Source of the DNA: Ashinkailepas kermadecensis
Taxonomy: Eukaryota > Arthropoda > Thecostraca > Neolepadidae
Assembly: GCA_034440615.1 (NCBI GenBank)
Contig: JAOTOM010003999.1
Span: 62,001 to 126,000, forward strand
Reading direction: 5' to 3'
DNA: 64,000 bases
Under the pieces are notes generated by a model. The model searched no databases and was not told the DNA's origin. It saw only the letters and a list, made by a program, of their open reading frames with translations. The stretch's first letter is position 1. Each line of letters opens with the position of its first letter. The translations under genes were made by a program, and so were the position numbers. Shown here piece after piece: positions 32,024 through 43,395 of the stretch.

Positions 32024-33050
32024 AGGGGGATGTCCCCATCCTAGCCCCGCCTTCAGCGCCTAAAATATAACACAAACTATAACTTAAAATTCCCTTTATG
32101 TAAACGTCCACATGCCTGCCCCTTGATCGCAAACACCCGCTTTTATAGTCAGACATGTAACGTACTCGCTTCAAAAAAGGTGGCGCAAATGACCTCTGTG
32201 GTCCGGTACGCCTGAAAAAGTCACTCCCCCATGCAGTTAAATTGAAACTTGCCTGATGCTACCAATTTCTGCAATATACGAATAAAAACCTGTGACGTCA
32301 TCAAGATTTGAATGCGACTTTGGTGTACCTTTTAAAATAATGGTATTTTTGCGGCGTTTAATAATGGTGTTTTTGCGGCGTACGAGACATTGGGCTTGTC
32401 AAGGCTATTTCTCTTGTATAGCATTGGTCGTGGATGACTAAGGTTTGCTTAAAAGTCATGTGAGCCATAGCTTTCTTTTTTATTCTTTTAGGAATACCAA
32501 TTATATTGCAGTGGCCATGCAGCTTCTTGCTGAGTTTTCTCTGTCATGGCATCATAAGCTGGCAGATTTGCCCACACATGGCTCTCGTTTTCCCCATATC
32601 AATATTGAATGCATGCATTGTTATTGGGCATTTAGGTAGTTACCTAGGTAAATATCAAACTGATGGTGTGATAGGTGGGCTGCTGAAGATAATTATAGTT
32701 TGCATATCCACAATCTCAAGGATGATTGTCTGCTGTTCACTGGACAATGCAAGTTTGACAATGACTGGAAATTAAGAATGGATTTTTTCCTGTTTAAGCT
32801 CACATGTGTGTGGTTTTGCCATTGGTGGTGTGTACAAACATCAGTATGACAATCCAATTGTTGTTTTGTGGGTTAACATTAAAAAAAGACAATCTGGTTT
32901 AAAATGCATCATCAGCGAATCTTAACATTTTATGGCGTAAGTTTTCCTTGCACAGTGGAGGGAAATCTAGCTATTTTGTTTTTTTTGCACATAATTTTGA
33001 ATTGTGTAACAAAAGTTGGATACTCAGTCCACTATCTAATCCAAATCTGT
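32024..33050. repeat. Terminal module D, copy 3, truncated before its terminus
   Basis: It starts at TAGACATTAGGGGGATGTCC and follows the copy at 46125-47100 in direct orientation. It then diverges just after CAGTCCACTATCTAATCC (33030-33047). Beyond that point begins the sequence leading to the broken gene at 33220. Confidence 0.7.
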
Positions 33051-33219
33051 TTAACCTGGTCCAAACATAAATGGTAATTTTAAAAGTTTAAGGAAGTGCA
33101 CTACACAAGTGTATTTTTATTCCACTATATGTGCCTGTATTGTGTGCCAAATTTTGGACGATTTCATGAATATCTAAAGGTCGCGCAAAATCTCATCTTT
33201 GGTTTCTCTCTTTTGCAGA
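33051..33219 (+). promoter_or_regulatory. Probable intron end (3' splice site) upstream of the broken gene
   Basis: A pyrimidine-rich GGTTTCTCTCTTTTGCAG stands immediately before an ATG at 33221, with coding sequence after it. It looks like a genuine splice acceptor; the upstream exon was not identified. Confidence 0.45.
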
Positions 33220-35432
33220 TGGCCTCCTCAGCACCGAGTACGCGAAGTGGACCAGAATGGTGGTTATTATGGAGTCCCCTTCAGTTTTTCTTAACTGCAC
33301 GGCTTCCAACGCGAGGTGACGTACTTCGCATGTCACAATTATTTCACCCCAAGCAGAAATTGCCTTTCCCAGAAAGCTTCAAGAAGACCTGTGAAGCCTG
33401 CTGTGCCATCTGGACGAGGGCAAGGATCCCTACCCTGCGGTTGGATTCCTGTGTGAGGAATTTGGAGAGTTGATGCGGGAATCAGAACCTCAAGAAGAGC
33501 CGAAAGCGAGGTGACACACATGCGATGATTTTCCACGCATCACTCGGCGACCTCTTCGACATCGGAGCCAGTGATGCTCTGGCACAGATGACTGTTGAAG
33601 AGGATCGTGTGTTTTACCAAATGCAACGTGGGGACGTCACCTCCTGCAGCATGCATGGCCCTGATCTCGTGACAGCGGGGAGGGAGAGTCGGAAGCGACT
33701 TCGGGAAGAACAAGAGAAGGCGAGAAGGTCGAAGGCAAAGGCTGAGGCAGCTTCATCCTCGGTGGCGGCGGCTCAGCTGTCTTCCACGTCCTCCTCCAAC
33801 CTCGAGTCCGAGGACAACGAAGACTACTTCACTTCTACTCCCAGTTGCTCGGCAGCGTCTGCAGCTCCTCCCAAACGACCAAAGAACATTTTCGCCTCCC
33901 CTGCTGTCGCATCAGCCCTCGATCGAGTCAACCTTCTGGACTGTGGAGCCGTGTTCGTGGCAGGAACCGTGGCACCTTGGCCATGATCTTTCAGATCTGA
34001 CCCCCCTCTCCAGAAGCTCAGTCAGGCGATCTAGGCGGCAGGCACGGCTTCAAGCGGACACTCAGGATCGAGAAGACTTCACCCCCAAAGGTCCACTTCT
34101 CCTATACTGGGATGCCAAGCTTCTCCCAGACTATACTGGGGATGGGAGAACGGTGGACCGTGTGGCCGTGCTCGTTACTGGCCCGGGCGATTTCGAGAAA
34201 TTATTGGCTGTGCCGAAGACGGAAAGGGGAACTGGGGAGGGACAAGCAGCGGCATGCATGACGACTCTTGACGGTTAGTCACTCCGTCCTCATATTCAAG
34301 GTCTGGTCTTCGATACGACTGCCTCCAACACGGGTCTCCACCGTGGAGCTTATACGCTGATTGAAGAAGGACTCGGGAGGGAACTAGTGTGGATAGCTTG
34401 TCGTCATCATGTCTTAGAGATCGTCCTCTCCAGTGTCTTCAAGGTAGTATTCGGGCCAACGGGAGGACCTGAAGCTGGACTCTTCAAGAGGTTCCATATG
34501 TTTTGGCCCAAAGTCAACCAAGAGATGTACGTTGGTGCCCCAGGTGAGATGTTCCGCGACCACAGATTGGAAGAGCAGCGCATTGACATGGTTTCCTACA
34601 TCCAGCAGGCTATGAAGGAACAAGTGCGAGCAGACTACGCCGAGTTCCTCAGCCTGAGTCTCCTCTTCTTGGGTGCAGGGGGTGATCAGCGGGCCAAGTT
34701 TCGGCCCCCAGGCCTGCGCGGTGGATGCAGAAGGGATTGTACATCTTGAAGATCTTCCTCTTTCGGGACCAGTTCCGTCTCGCTGCCAAGGAATTGCGCG
34801 CCATCAGATCACTCTCGCTTTTCGTCGCCTTGGTCTATGTCCGGTTCTGGAACGAGGCTCTGCGTGGCATACAGGCCCCCGGCAACGATTTGGAATTCCT
34901 CCAAACCCTTCGAGCATACCCAGACAAAGAGGTCGCAGATGCTGCCATCACCGCCTTTGCACGCCATCTCTGGTATCTGGCAGAGCACCTGGTTGGACTG
35001 GCGTTCTTCGACAAGTAGGTGGACGTGGTGACGAAGCGCAAGATGGTGACCAACCTTGGGCGGGAGAAGAAGTCAGGGTGCCCCCGTCGCTTGCAAGGAG
35101 TCCCAGAGATCGGAGTTGGGCTGGAGGAGTTCGTGACCAAGAGGACGCTGAAGGTGTTTAACGTCATTGCTGAGCAGGGGAAGGAGAATGCAAAATCGTC
35201 CTTTTTGAAGGAAGACCCCGGAAAGTGGGAGACGAACACAACGCTCCTGGAGATGAAGAAGTCTGCGAGTTCTTTGAATGTCGTTAACGATGCAGCAGAA
35301 AGAGCTGTTTCTCTCATCCACACCTTCAACACATCGCTGACCAAGGACGAAGAGCAGAAACAATACCTACTCCGCCTCGTGGCTAATCACCGGCGCCGCC
35401 TCCCTGCTCCGACCAAGGGGGGGAGGGACTGA
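33220..35432 (+). pseudogene. Transposase-like gene of an uncharacterised arthropod repeat family, disabled
   Basis: Fragments read in order as one protein of about 700 residues. There is an N-terminal block (LPTRGDVLRM, IWTRARIPTLRL), an acidic/Ser-rich linker with EDNEDYF, and a FDTTASNTGLHRGA segment. The IACRHHVLEIVL segment has a C-x2-H reminiscent of hAT proteins. LFKRFHMFWPKVNQ, MQKGLYILKIFLFRDQF and LWYLAEHLVGLAFFDK complete the core. In-frame stops lie at 33471, 34276 and 35016, with frame changes near 33950 and 34712. I recall similar multicopy proteins from arthropods and cnidarians without an assigned function. The RNase-H-fold transposase reading is inference. TIRs were not found. 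Confidence 0.6.
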
Positions 35433-35744
35433 TGAAAGAGGGTAGTTGCTGAATTGTAGAGGGACAGGTTGAAGTCTCACTTCATTTCGTCATTCAAGTT
35501 GGCACGATGAAGCATTATTATTTATTAAGGTTATTTTGTTTTCATAGAAAATAGGAGCTATGCTACGCGAAAGAAAAACAAAAATTAGCATCCCTTCAGG
35601 TTCTCTTCTGTCGGAAAAAAGATACCTTTTTACGCGACCCCTAAAATTAAACGATATTTCCTCAAAATTGGTCTGAATGTTATTCATGAACAACAAAAAA
35701 AACTTGTGGAGCTAACAATTTTTCAACTTTCCTTTTTTGGACAA
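35433..35744. other. No gene recognised
   Basis: A-rich sequence between the broken gene and the first minisatellite units of block A'. No TE terminus was seen. Confidence 0.5.
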
Positions 35745-36091
35745 GTTTACCTAGACACCTACCTAGGTGCCTAGGTAAATTTACAGTATAAGGCGTCATT
35801 TTTAGTTTTGGGAATTTTTATTTGCTATACCATGTTTATGAATGTGGCTAAAATGGTTGGACCAATTATTTTCTGTGTAAATGCTTACTTTTCAGGTTGC
35901 TAGCAAAATAATCCAAAAAAGGGTGTTGAGTTAGGTAACATAGCATAAAAAGAAATGTTGAACAAATAAAACACAAATGGAACATAACCTAACCTAGAAC
36001 AAACTAGCGAAACTTTGGAGAACAAAAAATAAAAAAATAAAATAACTCAGCCTAGCTTAACCGAAGCTGTTTGAAAGAAAACAATCCTTTT

Positions 36092-36263
36092 TTAAAGAAC
36101 CCTGGATTCTTTGACAACACATTCAACCACTAGGTCATATAGCGTCTCCAGCCTCTCACTGTGATTGGTTGCCTATGGATTCAGTAATGCTGCGGGTGGC
36201 AAGATTTGAACCAACAATCTTGGGATCGAGTCTGATACTCCACCAACCGAGCTACTGTGGCCC
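36092..36263 (-). mobile_element. tRNA-SINE subfamily 1, copy 3
   Basis: Reverse-complement match to 12581-12759, including the GGTTCAAATCTTGCCACC B-box region and the AGCTCGGTTGGTGGAG A-box region. Confidence 0.8.
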
Positions 36264-37091
36264 AAATCTTGGTTTGATTGTTTTTCATTATTTTTTGTAC
36301 ACTTTGAGGCATTTATTGTGCTATAAGGTGATAAGAAGAAAAGTGTTGACACACATTTCCTCCATAAAGCAAAATATGTCAGGTTTGGCTAAGTTAGGTT
36401 GGTTTACATTTTTTAAGTTGGGAAAGGTTTCAATTTTTTACAATTCACACATAAAATAAATCCCATCATCTTTATCACATTCATAAACATGGTAATCCAA
36501 AGATAAATAAAAAAAAACAAGCCAAAACACCCTATAAAACAAATTCGTATGTGCCCAGGTACCTAGGTACCTACCTGGGTGCCTAGATACCTACCCAGGT
36601 CCCTAGGTACGTACCTGGGTGCCTAGGTACCTACCCGGGTGCCTAGATACATACCCGTGTGCCTAGGTATGTACCCAGTTGCTTAGGTACCTACCCGGGT
36701 GCCTAGGTACCTATGTACCTACCTGGGTGCCTAGGTAAATTTGCAGTATAAGGCATCATTTTTTAGTTTTGGGATTTTTATTTGGTATACCATGTTTATG
36801 AATGTGGCTAAAATGGTTGGACCAATTATTTTCTGCGCAAATGCTTACTTTTCAGGTTGCTAGCAAAATAATCCAAAAAAGCGGTGTTGAGTTAGGTAAC
36901 AGCATAAAAAGAAATGTTAAACAAATAAAACACAAATGGAACATAACCTAACCTAGAACAAACTAGCGAAACTTTTGAGAAGAAAAAATAAAAAAATAAA
37001 ATATCAAGCAATTATGTTCTGGTAATTCTCAACATAAAAAAAAACTAACTCAGTCTAGCTTAACCCAAGCTGTTTGAAAGAAAACAATCCT

Positions 37092-37266
37092 TTTTAAAGA
37101 ACCCTGCATTCTTTGACGACACATTCAACCACTAGGTCATATAGCGTCTCCAGCCTCTCACTGTGATTGGTTGCCTATGGATTCAGTAATGCTGCGGGTG
37201 GCAAGATTTGAACCAACAATCTTGGGATCGAGTCTGATACTCCACCAACCGAGCTACTGTGGCCCA
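37092..37266 (-). mobile_element. tRNA-SINE subfamily 1, copy 4
   Basis: Same unit and orientation as 36092-36263, in the next spacer of the higher-order repeat. Confidence 0.8.
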
Positions 37267-38373
37267 AATTTTGGTTCGATTTTCTTTTCATTATTTTTTT
37301 GTAAACTTGGAGGTATTATGGTGCTATAAGGTGATAAGAAGAAAAGTTTTGACACACATTTCCTCCATAAAGCAAACAAATGTGTCAGGTTTGGCTAGGT
37401 TAGGTTGGTTTACATTTTTTAAGTTGGGAAATGTTTCAATTTTTTAAAATTCACACATAAAATAAATCCCATCATCTTTATCACATTCATAAACATGGTA
37501 ATCGAAAGATAAATAAAAACAAGCAAAAACACCCTATAAAACAAATTGACGTGTGCCCAGGTACCTAGGTATCTACCTGGGTGCCTAGGTACCTACCTGG
37601 TTGCCTAGATACCTACCCAGGTGCCTAGGTATGTACCTGGGTGCCCAGGTATGTACCTGGGTGCCTAGGTACGTACCTGGGTGCCTAGGTACCTATCCGG
37701 GTGCCTAGGTACATACCCGTGTGCCTAGGTATGTACCCAGTTGCTTAGGTACCTACCCGGGTGCCTAGGTACCAACACGGGTAACTAGGTACCTATGTAT
37801 GCCTAGGTACCTACCCAGTACCTAATGTACCTACCTGGATGCCTAGGTATCTACCCGGGTGCCTAGGTATCTACCCGGGTGCCTAGGTACGTACCTGGGT
37901 GCCTAGGTACGTACCTGGGTACCTAGGGACGTACCTGGGTGTCTAGGTACCTACCCGGGGCCCTAGGTACATACCCGTGTGCCTAGGTATGTACCCAGTT
38001 GCTTAGGTACCTACCCAGGTGCCTAGGTACCTATGTACCTACCTGGGTGCTTAGGTAAATTTGCAGTATAAGGCGTCATTTTTTAGTTTTGGGAATTTTT
38101 CTTTGGTATAGCATATTTATGAATGTGGCTAAAATGGTGGGACCAATTATTTTCTGTGCAAATGCTTACTTTTTAGGTTGCTAGCAAAATAATCCAAAAA
38201 AGCGGTGTTGAGTTAGGTAACATAGCATAAAAACAAATGTTAAACAAATAAAACACAAATGGAACATAACCTAACCTAGAACAAACTAGCGAAACTTTGG
38301 AGAAAAAAAAATCAAGTAATTTATGTTCTGGTAATTCTCAACATGAAAAAACTAACTCAGCCTAGCTTAACCC

Positions 38374-38549
38374 AAAAGAACCCTGGATTCTTTGAGAACA
38401 CATTCAACCACTAGGTCATATAGTATCTCCAGCCTCTCACTGTGATTGGTTGCCTATGGATTCAGTAATGCTGCGGGTGGCAAGATTTGAACCAACAATC
38501 TTGGGGTCGAGAGTCTGATACTCCACCAACCGAGCCACTGTGGCCCAAA
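38374..38549 (-). mobile_element. tRNA-SINE subfamily 1, copy 5
   Basis: Same unit in the third spacer. It retains the AGACTCTCGA form seen in copy 1, whereas copies 2-4 have lost two bases there. Confidence 0.8.
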
Positions 38550-39111
38550 TTTTGTTATTTTTCATTATTTCTTTGTAAACTTTCGGGTATTATTGTGCTA
38601 TAAGGTGGTAAGAAGAAAAGTTTTGACACACATTTCCTCCATAAAGCAAAGAACTGTGTCAGGTTTGGCTAGATTAGGTTGGTTTACATTTTTTAAGTTG
38701 GGAAATGTTTCATTTTTTAAATTCACACAGGAAATAAATCCCATCATCTTTATCAGATTCATAAACATGGTAATCCAAAGATAAGTTTTTTTTAAACAAG
38801 CAAAAACACCCTATAAAACAAATTCACCTGTGCCCAGGTACCTAGGTACCTACCTGGGTGCCTATGTACGTACCTGGGTGCCTAGGTACGTACCTGGGTG
38901 CCTAGGTACGTACCTGGGTGCCTAGGTACGTACCTGGGTTCCTAGGTACCTACCCGGGTGCCTAGGTACATACCTGTGTGCCTAGGTAGGGGAAGAGGGG
39001 GGGGGGGGGTTCTGAACACTTAAGGCATTATGAAAGAAATAGCTCTACTGCTGCTTCTGTATGGCTGAACCAGTAATTGTACTGTGTTTACCGAACACAA
39101 AAATGAACAAG

Positions 39112-39116
39112 GTATC
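39112..39116. repeat. Left target duplication of the gypsy element
   Basis: GTATC here versus CTATC at 44651-44655. The empty site in block A reads CTATC (complement at 12013-12017), so the left copy has one substitution. Confidence 0.75.
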
Positions 39117-39279
39117 TGTAATATACTCGGCGGCGGTCCGGTACCAACTGGTTTATTGAGCACTCGGGTCACGGGACAACGAATCGGTCAGCATGCCCCG
39201 CGGCGGCGGACCGCGCGCAGAGGCGGCGCCAGGTACTGAGCGGTGTCACATCGAATGTGGGTCAACACACATCATCACA
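39117..39279 (-). repeat. 3' LTR of the gypsy element
   Basis: 163 bp, TG...CA ended in both orientations. On the minus strand it carries CTCAATAAACC, a polyadenylation signal. It differs from the other LTR by one base (C at 39241 versus T). Confidence 0.93.
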
Positions 39280-39291
39280 CTCCTCCACCCC
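39280..39291 (-). other. Polypurine tract
   Basis: On the minus strand GGGGTGGAGGAG abuts the 3' LTR, the position expected for the plus-strand primer. Confidence 0.85.
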
Positions 39292-39417
39292 GAATACATA
39301 CTTCAAAAGCAGAGAGAGGAAAACATACGAAAATTACTTATTTCGCCATGTGAGCAACTCCTAACATCAAAGCTGAAAAAAAAACACCAAAAAACGTACT
39401 TTACGTGCAGCATCACA

Positions 39418-39979
39418 TTACGAATACATTAACCAATCGGGCTGCTTCAGCGTTTGTCTGACAAGCAAATCATAAGTCCTTGGGGAACCCGGGGCACTGA
39501 GTTGTGCCTGAATCCTCGGGGTACAAACTTCAACTGGCACAGTTGTTGTTGCCAACGCTACCGGCGGCACGAACGGTACAAACAACGGCACAGGAGTCAC
39601 TGCCGACGGTAGTGGTGAGCTCGGTGCGCTACCAGAGGCGGTACACGTCGGCCGCGGTCTCACCTGATCCAGATGCCTCTGAATCACTCTGCCATCCTGC
39701 AGACGCACAGTTATTTTAAGTCCCGATTTGGCAGTCACGTGACCTGCCAACCAACGTCTCCCTTCCCCACCACGGACACGATCAACAGCCGACACATACA
39801 CCGGCTGTCCCACCTCAACCGACCGGTCTTGGGTGCCCCTGTCACGTACACATTTTTGTTTTTCCTGCTGGATTCTCACTTTTATTTCCAAATCGGGTTT
39901 CACCACGTCGAGTGGGGTGCGCATGGGACGACCCAAAAACAACTCAGCTGGGGAGACACTGGTTGTGGAGTGAGGTGTA
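39418..39979 (-). pseudogene. Gypsy integrase C-terminal part
   Basis: It begins at the insertion border and reads TTSVSPAELFLGRPMRT, then a basic region, a chromodomain-free end with VGQPVYVSAVDRVRGG and GLKITVRLQDGRVIQRHLDQ. It ends at a stop at 39418. This is the integrase end that contacts DNA in related elements. It lies in the same frame as the core at 40808-41613 once the insert is disregarded. Confidence 0.85.
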
Positions 39980-40799
39980 CCGAAGTTAAAGTTAATACGA
40001 ACGAGCCAGCCTCTGGAATGTACTGTATGCGTCACCGCGATGGGGCCGCATGAAGCACCCACACACCTGTCACAACAAGAGCGTCAGGCATGCGGCCCAC
40101 CCGATCTATCACAGATAAGGCCAAGTGCCGCCCGCATTGTTCGATTATTAGCCACCGCGATGAGATCACCTTACGAGGTTATAACTGATAAGAACCGGAG
40201 CTCGTGTCGAAGAGTTCGCATACCACAAGGCTACTGGCGCCACCAGTCGGGTACGTCCACGAGTCATCGCTGGTTGCCACGCGACCGAGCAGCCAGGCTG
40301 CCGTGCAAAACTGCAATCTCAGCGTGCGAGAAGTGCATTAGAACTGAACCCATGACCTGCGGCGAATCAACAGTCAGCAACGTCCAGCGAGGGCAATGGC
40401 CGCTGGCGTGTCGGGCCAATCACGGCCCGGTTCACTTGCGGGTTGGCGTGTTATGTAGAACCAGCCAATAGCAGTGCGGGTTGTACGCCGTCAATGTATT
40501 TACGTGGGCGGACTCGTGTGTATATATATGAGTGCTAATGAAAATAAAAGGAGCTCGAGACTCGACCTAGACTCGGACTACGAGGTAGAACCATCACGTC
40601 TTCGCGATTTCGGAGCGCACTGGCGTTCGCCTGTCGCGACTCAACGTAGTTGGCGGGCCGAGGAAGCATCCAGCCCGGGAAGTCACTCATCACGGAGTTT
40701 TAACGAGTGAGCTGTCCACCTACTGTTCTGGGGTATACAAAGCGGAAGCGATTGGTCTATCCCTAGATTTCCCACGGCCAGGGAAAAAACTACCCTATA
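39980..40799. mobile_element. 820-bp insertion of unknown class inside gypsy integrase, 8-bp direct repeats
   Basis: GAGGTGTA stands at 39972-39979 and again at 40800-40807. Ignoring the insert and one repeat copy, the integrase frame is continuous, so this is a precise later insertion. The two ends (CCGAAGTTAAAG and the complement of CTACCCTATA) are not inverted repeats of each other. Inside are AGCCAATAGC at about 40464, TGTATATATATGAG at about 40518 and AAAATAAAAGG at about 40539, an arrangement like a promoter/LTR. No protein motif was seen. It may be a solo LTR, a MITE with unusual ends, or captured DNA. Confidence 0.75.
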
Positions 40800-40807
40800 G
40801 AGGTGTA

Positions 40808-41655
40808 GCCCGGTAACGGAATAGGAACCGTGAAACCTTTGTCTGAGGACTGCCTGACGTTTGCTTCCGGTAAGACGATTTAAAAGTCTGAACACTTCGC
40901 TCACTCAATCCGTTGCTCTTGGGCGACAAGGGTGGGGAAGTCAAGTGGGTAATGCCATTCTTACGGCAAAAAGTCTGAAATTCACCTGACATGAAACACT
41001 GGGCACCATCAGATACCAAGAATGTTGGTACTCCCCATGATGCAAAGGACGCTCTCAGGTGCTCCATTGTCCCTAATGAAGTTGCTGTGCGAGAAGGATA
41101 TATATCCATCCACTTCGAATGGGCATCCGTAATGACCAGAAACATCCACCCATCGATAGGCCCACAATAATCCACATGAACTCGCTGCCACGCTTTCGCA
41201 GGCCAGACCCAAGGGTGAATGGGCACTTCAGGTGCACTGGCTCCATGTTCCTGACACACCTCACAGAGTTTCGTTACTTTCGAGATGTCGTCATCTAACT
41301 TTGGCCACCAAACATACATTCTAGCGAACGATTTTGTGCGTGACTCCCCACAGTGGCCATCATGTAGTAGCCTGAGAATTTGCGGACGGCCCTGGGGCGG
41401 AATTACAACACGGGAGCCCGAAAGCAGACAGCCATCCTGTAGACTCAGTTCAGATATCCGAGTTTTGTATGGAGCGAACTCGGGTCCCAACAAAACCGAT
41501 GTCGGCCAACCCTCCCGGACATACTTAGTCACTTGCGACAACACCGGGTCTCTCGCAGTCCACAGGCTAATCTGATCAGCCGTTACAGGAGTTGAATCCA
41601 AGAACTCCATCAAGTGGATTGTCTCAGCAGGCGGAGGGGAGATGGCACAGTCAAC
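40808..41655 (-). pseudogene. Gypsy integrase, zinc-binding and catalytic domains
   Basis: The zinc-binding region has HDGHCG and CEVCQ (HHCC type) with YVWWPKLDDDI between. The catalytic core shows the first Asp in HVDYCGPIDG, the second in FLVSDGAQCF and the Glu in SNGLSERSVQTFK, so the D,D,E set is complete. It is separated from RNase H by a one-base frame change near 41655 and is interrupted downstream by the 820-bp insert. Integrase joins the retrotransposon DNA to the genome. Confidence 0.9.
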
Positions 41656-42808
41656 AGTGCCGCAGCGGAAGCCGGCTCAGAGCATCGCAATGTGCCTGCT
41701 TTGCAGCCGGCGCATACTCGAGCCTGTAATCATACGCGCTCAGCATGAGCGCCGAACTGACGACGCGCGGCGATGCCATCAGAGGTAGAGGCTTATTCTC
41801 ACCAAGGAGGCCCAAAAGCGGCTTATGATCAGTACAAATAATGAAAGTTCGGCCAGCCAAATAATAATGGAAGTGTTTCACTCCAGTAAGGACCGCTAGA
41901 CCCTCTCTGTCAGTCTGGGAGTATCGACGCTCCGTGTCATTCAGAGACCGAGAGTAATAAGCCACAGGCTGCTGCCCATGCTGGAATCGCTGGCTTAAGA
42001 CACAACCTATTCCGACAGGACTCGCATCACATGCCAAGACTACAGGTCGATTCGGATCAAAATGCGCCAGGACAGGTGGGCTTTTCAGCAGGTGCTTCGC
42101 TTCGCAGAAAGCCTGATGCTCAGCCTGAGTCCATTTCCAGGCTTGTCCCCGTTTCAACAGGGTATACAGAGGTGTCAATGTTGTGGACAGCCCTGACAGA
42201 AACTTGGAGTAGAAGTTGATCAAGCCTAACCAACTCCTCAGCTCTGCCACGTTGGAGGGAGTGGGCGCGCCCACAATGGCCCCTACCTTCTCAACAGTCG
42301 TCTCTATCCCACTGCCGCTAACTTTATGACCCAAATAGGTCATACTCTCAACAGCAAATTTGCACTTCTGTTTGTTGACGCGCAAGCCCGCCCCCTTCAG
42401 CCTGCGCAACACTTCACGCAGAGCTTGCAGATGAGACTCTGCTGAGTCACCCGCAACAACGATGTCATCTTGAAACACACACACACCCGGAATACCGGCC
42501 AGGAGGGTATCCATTGTACGCTGGAAGAGACTCGGGGCAGAGGAATATCCGAAACTGAGCCGGGTGGGGCGAAGAAGGCCCCTATGTGTATTTACGGTCA
42601 AGTACTCTCGGGACCCATCCTCTACCACGAGTTGATTGTACGCAGACTTCAGGTCTATCTTTGAGAAAACATTACTGCCCACCAACTTCGATGTCAATTC
42701 CTCGACACGGGGGAGGGGATACTGCTCAACAGGTGCAGCCTTGTTTACTGTGAGGCGATAGTCGCCACAGATCCGTACAGTTCTGTCTGCCCAGGGGACC
42801 ACGACCAA
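41651..42808 (-). CDS. Gypsy reverse transcriptase and RNase H
   Basis: RT motifs: VRICGDYRL, FSKIDLKSAYNQL (first Asp), LSFGYSSAPSLFQRTM and VFQDDIVVAG, where Ile-Val-Val follows the DD pair. Next comes the connection NFYSKFLSGLSTTLTPLY. RNase H begins VVLACDASPVGIGCVLSQ and includes YSQTDREGLAVL and FIICTDHKPLLGLL. A stop ends this frame at 41651. A frame change near 42858 separates it from protease. The catalytic residues look intact. Confidence 0.93.
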   Translation of the reverse strand: MVVVPWADRTVRICGDYRLTVNKAAPVEQYPLPRVEELTSKLVGSNVFSKIDLKSAYNQLVVEDGSREYLTVNTHRGLLRPTRLSFGYSSAPSLFQRTMDTLLAGIPGVCVFQDDIVVAGDSAESHLQALREVLRRLKGAGLRVNKQKCKFAVESMTYLGHKVSGSGIETTVEKVGAIVGAPTPSNVAELRSWLGLINFYSKFLSGLSTTLTPLYTLLKRGQAWKWTQAEHQAFCEAKHLLKSPPVLAHFDPNRPVVLACDASPVGIGCVLSQRFQHGQQPVAYYSRSLNDTERRYSQTDREGLAVLTGVKHFHYYLAGRTFIICTDHKPLLGLLGENKPLPLMASPRVVSSALMLSAYDYRLEYAPAAKQAHCDALSRLPLRHC

Positions 42809-42849
42809 CGGCGCTGCCCACCTGGAGTGTGTGACAGGCTCCCAAAGAC

Positions 42850-43395
42850 CCTCCTTATCTGCTCATCCAACTGCGCGTCGACTTGTTCTCTATAAGCCAG
42901 GGGAACTTGCCGAGCCCTAAAGAATCTCGGCTGAACATCTGGATCCACTGAAATCCTGACCTGTTCTCCATTGTAACGGCCCAGGTCATCCTCAAACACT
43001 TTAGCAAACTCACTTAGAGTTTCCCTCAGGCCCCCCCCCTTCCCCGACAAATGGCAGATCGAAGGCCAATCGAGTCTGAGGTGAGACAGCCAGTTGCGAC
43101 CAAACAGCATCGGCCCCTCCCCTTTAACAACAATCAACGGTAACTGACCACACTGATCCACGTATTTCACTGCCACGTCAATCTGGCCACACACGGGCAG
43201 AACCTCCCCACTATACGTTCTAAGCGTGGAGTCACAGGGTATTAGTTCAGGTGTATCAGGAGCCCACAGACGCAACAGCTCCTGCTCAGAACACACACTG
43301 ACCGCAGCCCCAGTATCCACCTCCATACAGGCATCCCTACCATCCAGTGACACTTCCACCATAAGCGGTGGTTTACGTCCACCCCAGAGAACTGC
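42850..43395 (-). CDS. Gypsy protease and start of pol
   Basis: The aspartic protease signature is MEVDTGAAVSV, followed by GRNWLSHLRLDWPSI near the end of the domain and the linker into RT. The frame differs from gag and overlaps its end, as expected for programmed frameshift expression of pol. The frame is lost near 42858, one base out of register with RT. Confidence 0.85.

Noticed and set aside
37552..38056. Regularly spaced 20-bp repeats that look CRISPR-like
   Set aside because: Units abut each other with no unique spacers, there are no cas genes, and the context is eukaryotic; it is a minisatellite.
39980..40799. Calling the insert a hAT MITE on the strength of its 8-bp repeats
   Set aside because: The two ends are not inverted repeats of each other; left unclassified.
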